Made by a program: the position numbers and the translations under genes. A model generated the notes under the pieces. It saw nothing but the letters and a program-made list of their open reading frames with translations, was not told where the DNA came from and ran no database searches. DNA of 64,000 nt, taken from assembly GCF_031143425.1 (NCBI RefSeq), contig NC_090448.1, positions 332,766,177-332,830,176 of the forward strand. The letters run 5' to 3'. This stretch comes from Pleurodeles waltl (taxonomy: Eukaryota; Chordata; Amphibia; Caudata; Salamandridae). Shown one piece after another: positions 58,583 to 64,000 of the stretch (positions are counted from its first letter, which is position 1; each line of letters begins with the position of its first letter).

Positions 58583-58858
58583 TCATCCCACTTTCACTGC
58601 TTGATAAGCTAAGGCCAACTCCAAGGTCACAGAAGCTGTGATAACCTGGGACTTCAGCCAATGCTTTGGCTTTCTGAACATAAATGGAATGAAGAGTTTT
58701 TGAAGGAAAACCTTCATATGATTCCGGACGTGATATAATTGTATTATGACAGTCAGGTGTGAAGTGTAACTACAGTTCATTTCATTGGAACAGGCAAGGT
58801 AATGATTGGACATTCTTTTTGATTTGAACCGGCCTGTGACGGATGTGAGAGAGATCAC
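58583..58858 (-). pseudogene. Possible gypsy gag / SCAN-like fragment
   Basis: A 91-aa open minus-strand frame. Its C-terminal half (VFLQKLFIPFMF...KHWLKSQVITASVTLELALAY) has the spacing of gypsy capsid C-terminal or SCAN-domain helices (LEQFL...LP..V..WV....P.....A). Only position upstream of the integrase and this weak pattern support it. Protease and RT expected between them are missing. Confidence 0.35.
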
Positions 58859-59149
58859 ATTTTATTGATATAGTAGTGGCATTGAAGTTAGCATATGGTG
58901 ACTAAGTAACCTTTATTAGAGGGCCTAACCGAGAAATGTATGTGGAAAGGAAAAATGTGCACGTTTGAATTATGGTGGACAATGTTGCCTCTATCTATAT
59001 TTTGAACACGTTTTAACATGAAGATATTGTGCATTTATATTTGAGTAAGCTAGTGACATGAACTAACACTCAGAGTGTTTTATTAAATGTAGATTAGAAT
59101 TGAAGTATTAAATGAACATGAATTAACCATACTCATATTGATTAAATTG
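58859..59149. other. AT-rich stretch with a partial duplication
   Basis: No gene. A block near 58955 (TGCACGTTTGAATT, then AATGTTGCC) recurs diverged near 59190 (TGCACGTTTAAATT, then AATGTTGCA), so the region contains an old ~230-bp duplication. Confidence 0.4.
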
Positions 59150-59879
59150 ATTTTTATTAACGTAAGTTACATGGGTGCAGGAAAATAAATGCACGTTTAA
59201 ATTGTTCTAACATGTCGTAAATAATGTTGCAATTAAATAACTTGCTTTGCGTATTTTATTTCAATTGTAAGGCGGGCCATAGGTTTTATATGTATTAAAT
59301 TGAATTAGAATGTATGTAGGCTTTCTTAGATTGACTAGGTCCAAAAGAGTCATTTTGCTGGAGTAAAGAAAATTACTTGCTTATTCTGTTCCCTCTGACC
59401 TGACTTGTTTCGCTAGGTTGTTGATGTGATGTTGAATGTCCTTTTGTATTGAAGACGACAAGCATGTTTCAATGTTAACTATGTAACAACAGTTCTTCTA
59501 GCTGTCAAACAAGACAAAAAAAATGTATAATTTTCTTGTGAGAAATGTTTAGTCCATCCTGTGTACTGTGAGAAAGAATCATGATGTAACAATCAACTAG
59601 AAACTGTAATATTTTGTCGGAACTGTATGCAATTGTTGAAATGACTATGTACTTCTGCTGAGAAAATCCAGAATAGTTGCAAACTTGATAATGTGAGCGT
59701 CAACCATTGGATGAGCCCACCTGAAGAACTAATAGAAAGGCTCATGGATATTTCTAATTAGTGAGGAACTTTGAAACTTTTAGTCACTCTGGTTGAGCAA
59801 GTCTTGATGCGCTGATGATCCTAGATGGGATGCTGCTCTTTGCTTCCTCTGAACCCCTCTACCCTTTAGCTCTCTTCTG

Positions 59880-59885
59880 TATAAA
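59880..59885 (+). promoter_or_regulatory. TATA box of the plus-strand ERV LTR
   Basis: TATAAA in a CT-rich surrounding, at the position expected from comparison with the ERV-A LTR layout. Confidence 0.5.
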
Positions 59886-60515
59886 GTCATACTTTCTAAT
59901 TGCCGTACTTGCTTATGCTGTTCAGTACTAACATGCCCAATTAATTCCGAACTGCTGACCTGTCATGTGCAAGCTGTGTTCTGCACCGTCCCTGATGCTG
60001 CTGTCTACTGATGTTAGGAGAAGGTGAACGCTCTGTCAATGAAAGTTCCCTGTCTTCTGTCCCATAAGGAGAGGTATAACTAAATGTGGTTTCTTATTTT
60101 CTTTCTAGTTTAGATAATAACACCAGCATATTTTTGTCAATAGTAATCTTAGTTATATTATTTTTCCAAATAATTTTTTTCTTTTCTTTTGTTTTTGCCT
60201 GCATGTGTTAGCCTGTTCCCACACATGCAATTCCAAATTCGTGTTAGTGATAAGAACAGCCCAGCCTTAAAATCTGAGTTGATTGTTATTAACTGAATTT
60301 TGATGATTTACTGATGTCACCATCATCTGCTTCAAAATCTGATATTAATGTCCATATTCTAGTTTTGCTAGTCTATGCTATTCTTTTGTAGTGTTTAACA
60401 GTATTGATGTTTAGTAGGCTAAATTTCTTCAGTCGTTTCGGTCAGTCTATGGTTTTCATGTAAGTTTATAAATTAGTTTTGGGCACCATATACGTTACAT
60501 TGATTTTGGAACTGT

Positions 60516-60521
60516 AATAAA
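60516..60521 (+). promoter_or_regulatory. Poly(A) signal of the plus-strand ERV LTR
   Basis: AATAAA about 250 bases before the LTR end, matching the ERV-A position. Confidence 0.5.
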
Positions 60522-60772
60522 GCTTTGAAACTTTATTCAGACTGGAGTTTGATTTGGTGTTTAAATTGTTAAACAAGTCTAGAATTGTTTATGGTTTATG
60601 TGATTGAATTGTGATTGAATAAATCTGACTACTGCACCCTTCTCTGAGTCCAAAGATCTAGTCAACTTCTAGTGGTGGAATACGGTATGGTGGTTATGTC
60701 GTCTCACCAGCGAGTTTGTGGTTTCTGAACCTGAAGCGGGAAGAGGACCTCCACGAACGCACCAGCAGTTTT

Positions 60773-60790
60773 TGGTAGCAGAGTTATGGA
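60773..60790 (+). promoter_or_regulatory. Primer binding site, initiator tRNA-Met type (plus-strand ERV)
   Basis: TGGTAGCAGAGTTATGGA: the first 11 bases match the initiator tRNA-Met complement and the ERV-A PBS. The preceding bases CAGTTTT are also shared with ERV-A. Confidence 0.7.
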
Positions 60791-60950
60791 TATGTATTAT
60801 GAAGAGGAGAATGAGACTTTGCCCACATTGTGAGTTGTTTTTGGTGTAGTGTAGGGGTTGATGAAATTCCAGAGTTGTGTCACAGGTGTACGGGACGTGT
60901 TTTGAATAGGGCTTGCGCTTGCTTTGCTTTTGGTTAAACTGCGGTGAAGT

Positions 60951-62144
60951 GCAGGACTCGAAAAATCATAAACATTTTACTAGACCTGCAGGTCAAGTAA
61001 CTTGAATAATCTACTCGACCAAACCGTACTGTACTTGACCCTTAAACGAGTCTCAAATTGTGTGATCTTAGGTACATTTATTTTTTTACAGACTCATCTT
61101 TTTCTTCATAGGCAAATAGTTTACAGTCGCCTTTTTCTTCATTCTCACATATGATTGCACCTTCAAACAAGTGAGCTCATCATTTTTGCGGTACCAGGCC
61201 TCAAATGTTTTTAAATGTTACTAGACCTGCAGGCCGAGTAATTTGAATAATCTACTTGACCTAACTGTAATGTACTTGACCTGTAAATGGGTCTCAAATA
61301 TTGTAGTTTACAGGCTCACCTTTTTCTTCATTCTCACATATCAGTGCAACTTCAAATATGTGAGCTTAGCATTTCTGCTTTACAAAAATAACTCTTTTGT
61401 TTGTTTAAATAGACTACATGTTTGCTCCATGTATAATACGAATCTAGCCCATGTATAGGGGGCATATGATCCATGAGTTGCCTCTTAGTTTACTAATAGC
61501 ATTGCCATCAGGGCAGGATTGCTTCTCAGTTTATGTTTAAACACTCGTTTTTAATAACTATATTACTAATTCATGATGTGGCAGCATACTGTCATTTATA
61601 GACAGAGTATTTCCAACAAATGTCCCAAAACCGTTCCACTAACTTACAGATTTACTGATAATACTATATAGTGTATTAAGAATAATCTGTACAAATTGGG
61701 TTTCAGAAGACGTATTTATCATTTGCAAATCACCAAGCAAGTGTTGTGATTAGTTTTCATCCTTTTAAAAAATGTTTCATCGCACAGTAGTACGAAAGAT
61801 GAGCTTTCACAACTAACAAAATATATTTTGAAATGTTTGCACACACATTTAAATAAATCTTTGTATAGCAGGTCAGAGTTCACCGTACAAAATCCTGGAA
61901 CTCTGCAGTCAGAGGAAAATTTATTGTAAGACAAACTGACTTGACAACTGTCTCTGAACATAGAGCTAATGTGGCTAAATCACAAGATTTAAAAGCATCT
62001 TTGTTGCTCCTGCAGTTTCTTACTGAACAGGATACCTGTTCTTTGTCATCTTACCAGAAGGAGGGAGTAGGTCCTAGAAATAGCTTGACCTGATAAAATA
62101 TGACTCGCCACAGCGAGTAGGTGAGTAGAATTTTCGAGGCCTGC
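60951..62144. mobile_element. ~1.2 kb non-autonomous DNA transposon in the ERV leader
   Basis: Inverted ends GCAGGACTCGAAAAAT and ATTTTCGAGGCCTGC bracket 1194 bp. Without it the PBS-to-gag distance falls to ~900 bases, close to the ~970 of ERV-A, which supports an insertion. The ends are hAT-like; the possible 8-bp duplication (ggtgaagt/agtgtaat) is poor. Inside, a ~240-bp segment beginning ACTAGACCTGCAGG is tandemly duplicated (60976 and 61216). An 80-aa minus-strand frame (61719-61961) resembles no transposase. Confidence 0.6.
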
Positions 62145-62865
62145 AGTGTAATTTATTAAATGAGTAGGGTGTTTGCATACTCTAAGTAAGAGAGTGGGGA
62201 GTTGGCGTACTCCAAGTGAATGTTACGCTTTGTGCCACAAATTGTCCACACGTTGTTGTTTACGGGTCCTGCGAAGCCTAAAGCTACGGAGTATAGTACA
62301 AGTGTATGGAGACACATGTTTCATTTATTGTCTGCAGTGAGGTGTTGGTCGATTGAGTGCTGTCGACAATGCCAGTAGATTCCTTGAGTGTATAAAGTTG
62401 GTGGTAGATATTAGGTGAATCCTGAGTGCACGTGGAGAAACCGTATCAAGCAGAGTGAGGTTTGCGGGTCAAGTCTTACTTGCGTTTGTGAGAAAGCCAT
62501 AGCTGGTAAAATAGCTGTTTGTGCAAAAGGCCACAGACGAAAGTCCTCTATACCTTTCAAAGCGTTTGAGTCCCACCTGTAGAGAGGAGACAGGTTTGGT
62601 TTTTGTGCTCACAATATTCACATTTAGGTGTTTATGTGAGAGGTGCATGAGACGGCTCTGAAGTGAGTCGCTGCTCTAGACTGAAGTGAGTGTGACATCA
62701 TTTGGTCCATGCTGGGATTGGTTGGTTGGTGAGAAAAGCCACACATGGATTGGTGGACAAGACTGCATTGCTATAGGCTGAGAACAGTTTGTGAAAAGGA
62801 TTGTAGGATCAAAATTATTTCCTGGTTTCATAGAATTTGTGGTCGTTAATTAAATTTATGTAAAA
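62145..62865 (+). other. Remaining leader of the plus-strand ERV
   Basis: About 720 bases between the DNA transposon and the gag ATG, with no coding frame of note. Confidence 0.4.
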
Positions 62866-64000
62866 ATGAAGTTTTTCAAAGCTTTAAGGAGTGCGTTGAG
62901 AGGAGATGTTTTTATTCCAGTTAGGGAGAGTCAGCCTACTCCACCTGAGGGTACACCCGCATTTGAAGTAATGGAGGAAAGAGGAGTTTCGGCATGTCTT
63001 TGGGTAAATCAATAGTGCAAAATAACTGAGAAGGAAGGTACTTTAGCTTTCCCCTGTTACGGATCTTTTAATTTAAGAGTATTGGAGAATTTGAGGAGGG
63101 TGTTGTATGAATCAAAACCCCTTCCTAGACTTGCACAATTTGAAGCACTTGCCATTTGGTAATTAGTTGCGAGGGAGAAAGAAGCTCAGAAATTTGAGGA
63201 GAATGAGGAAAGCAGAAAATAAATTGGCAGAAGCTAGATGGGCCGAGGAGCAGAAAATTTGGAGAGCTGATACATTACATGTAGTGAAGTTATTCCCAGC
63301 AATTACACAGGAAGGCAATGGAGGTGTTAAACTTAAAGCCAAAAAGAAATCTGAAGAAGATCCAGCAGAAAAAGTTAGGTGAAAACAAAAAAAGTATCAG
63401 ACACCAAAAGTGATTCAGGTGATGAATTTATAACTTTGTTGTAGAATCGTCCACCACCATATAATGTAGTTGCATCAGTAAACCAGAATGTAGTCACAAG
63501 TATTGCTTCAGCTCCAGCTTTACAAAGCCAGGTTCAGATAACTTCAAATGTGCCTACTGGCAATATTGCACAGGTGCCAGCGGTTTATCCGACAATTCCA
63601 ATTGCCAATACAGCCCAGAATGTCACAGTTCCAGTGATGACACAGCCAATTCAGAATGCAGGAATGACTTAGTTTGAGTGTACACCTAATGTACAGACAC
63701 CTGCACAGATTGTGAACCAGAGACAGACAATGCCTATGTATTTCCCAGTAACGACACCACAGAGTGTTGACCCAAATCAGTCAAATCAGGCTTTTGTTAC
63801 AGTACTAACTGATCAAGGTAAAGGATTAATGTTCCTACCAAGTCAAACAAATTTGTCAGGACCGGATGCATGGACAGTTCTTGTGACAATAGGTCCAGTG
63901 GCCCTGTTGTATGCTCAGGGTAATAATGAGAGTGTTCCCCAGATTCCAAATCCAGTATCTTCAATGAATTCCCCTTTTGCAACTAATGCAGAAATGGAGA
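62866..64000 (+). pseudogene. gag: gag of the plus-strand ERV-A relative (cut by window edge)
   Basis: ATG at 62866 reads MKFFKALRSALRGD, the same start as ERV-A Gag. The following PPEGTP, RGVSACLW and ITEKEGTLAFP align with the ERV-A matrix region (PPEGTP, RGVAPCLW, LTEKEGSLAFP). Stops occur at about 63013, 63160 and later. A PPPY late motif appears in RPPPYNV near 63450, where ERV-A has RPPPYAM. The rest is a Pro/Gln/Thr/Val-rich linker. It is clearly more diverged than the three array units are from each other. Confidence 0.8.

Larger units (their letters stand above)
59150..60767 (+). repeat. 5' LTR of a plus-strand ERV-A relative (left edge approximate)
   Basis: The right end is set by ...AGCA followed by TTTT and the PBS at 60773. 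TATAAA at 59880-59885 and AATAAA at 60516-60521 give an R region of ~630 and U5 of ~230 bases, the same proportions as the ERV-A LTRs. The left edge is extrapolated from ERV-A U3 length (about 715 bp before TATA) and was not seen directly. Confidence 0.5.

Noticed and set aside
61719..61961. 80-aa minus-strand ORF as a transposase fragment
   Set aside because: No catalytic motif or similarity recognised, and the sequence is AT-rich where chance frames are common.

Overview
This window looks like intergenic, transposon-packed DNA from a very large amphibian genome, most likely a salamander or newt (inference). I found no host protein gene with an exon structure. Almost everything recognisable is endogenous retrovirus (ERV), LINE, Ty3/gypsy debris or non-autonomous DNA transposon.

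Positions 1-46567 hold a minus-strand tandem array of one ERV family, called ERV-A here: class I gamma/epsilon-like, with a PPPY late motif and CCHC box in Gag, a YIDD reverse transcriptase and a CX6CC Env TM subunit. Three units are joined through shared LTRs. Unit 1 is cut by the left window edge (pol, gag, LTR 8362-10637). Unit 2 runs from env at 10.7 kb to its LTR at 21996-23564. Unit 3 runs from env at 23.6 kb to its LTR at 45013-46567. The primer binding site matches initiator tRNA-Met. All three units carry the same ~0.85 kb antisense insertion in integrase, encoding a host-like coiled-coil protein and flanked by a 41-bp duplication. All three are further broken by frameshifts, stops and two MITE insertions.

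Nested in unit 3 on the plus strand is a much younger, nearly complete foamy-virus-like (spumavirus-like) provirus at 25853-36584. It has two 1006-bp LTRs that differ at about 5 sites, a 4-bp target duplication (gtct), an open gag without Cys-His boxes, an open 1166-aa pol in the +1 frame with its own ATG, and a ~1017-codon env broken only by two in-frame stops. Two small unexplained ORFs lie between env and the 3' LTR.

Positions 46568-59150 are a mosaic: a diverged direct repeat, a MITE with GGGCATATTTAAGA ends, a GC-rich minisatellite in inverted arrangement, a decayed Ty3/gypsy RT, a 5'-truncated LINE with 13-bp target duplications and a (TGAC)n tail, and a second gypsy remnant (integrase and possible gag) containing a hAT-type MITE.

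From about 59150 to the right edge is the 5' end of another, older ERV-A relative on the plus strand: LTR, the same tRNA-iMet-type PBS, a leader enlarged by a ~1.2 kb DNA transposon, and a decayed gag.

Boundaries come from repeat-to-repeat comparison inside the window. Family assignments come from motifs. No database search was possible.
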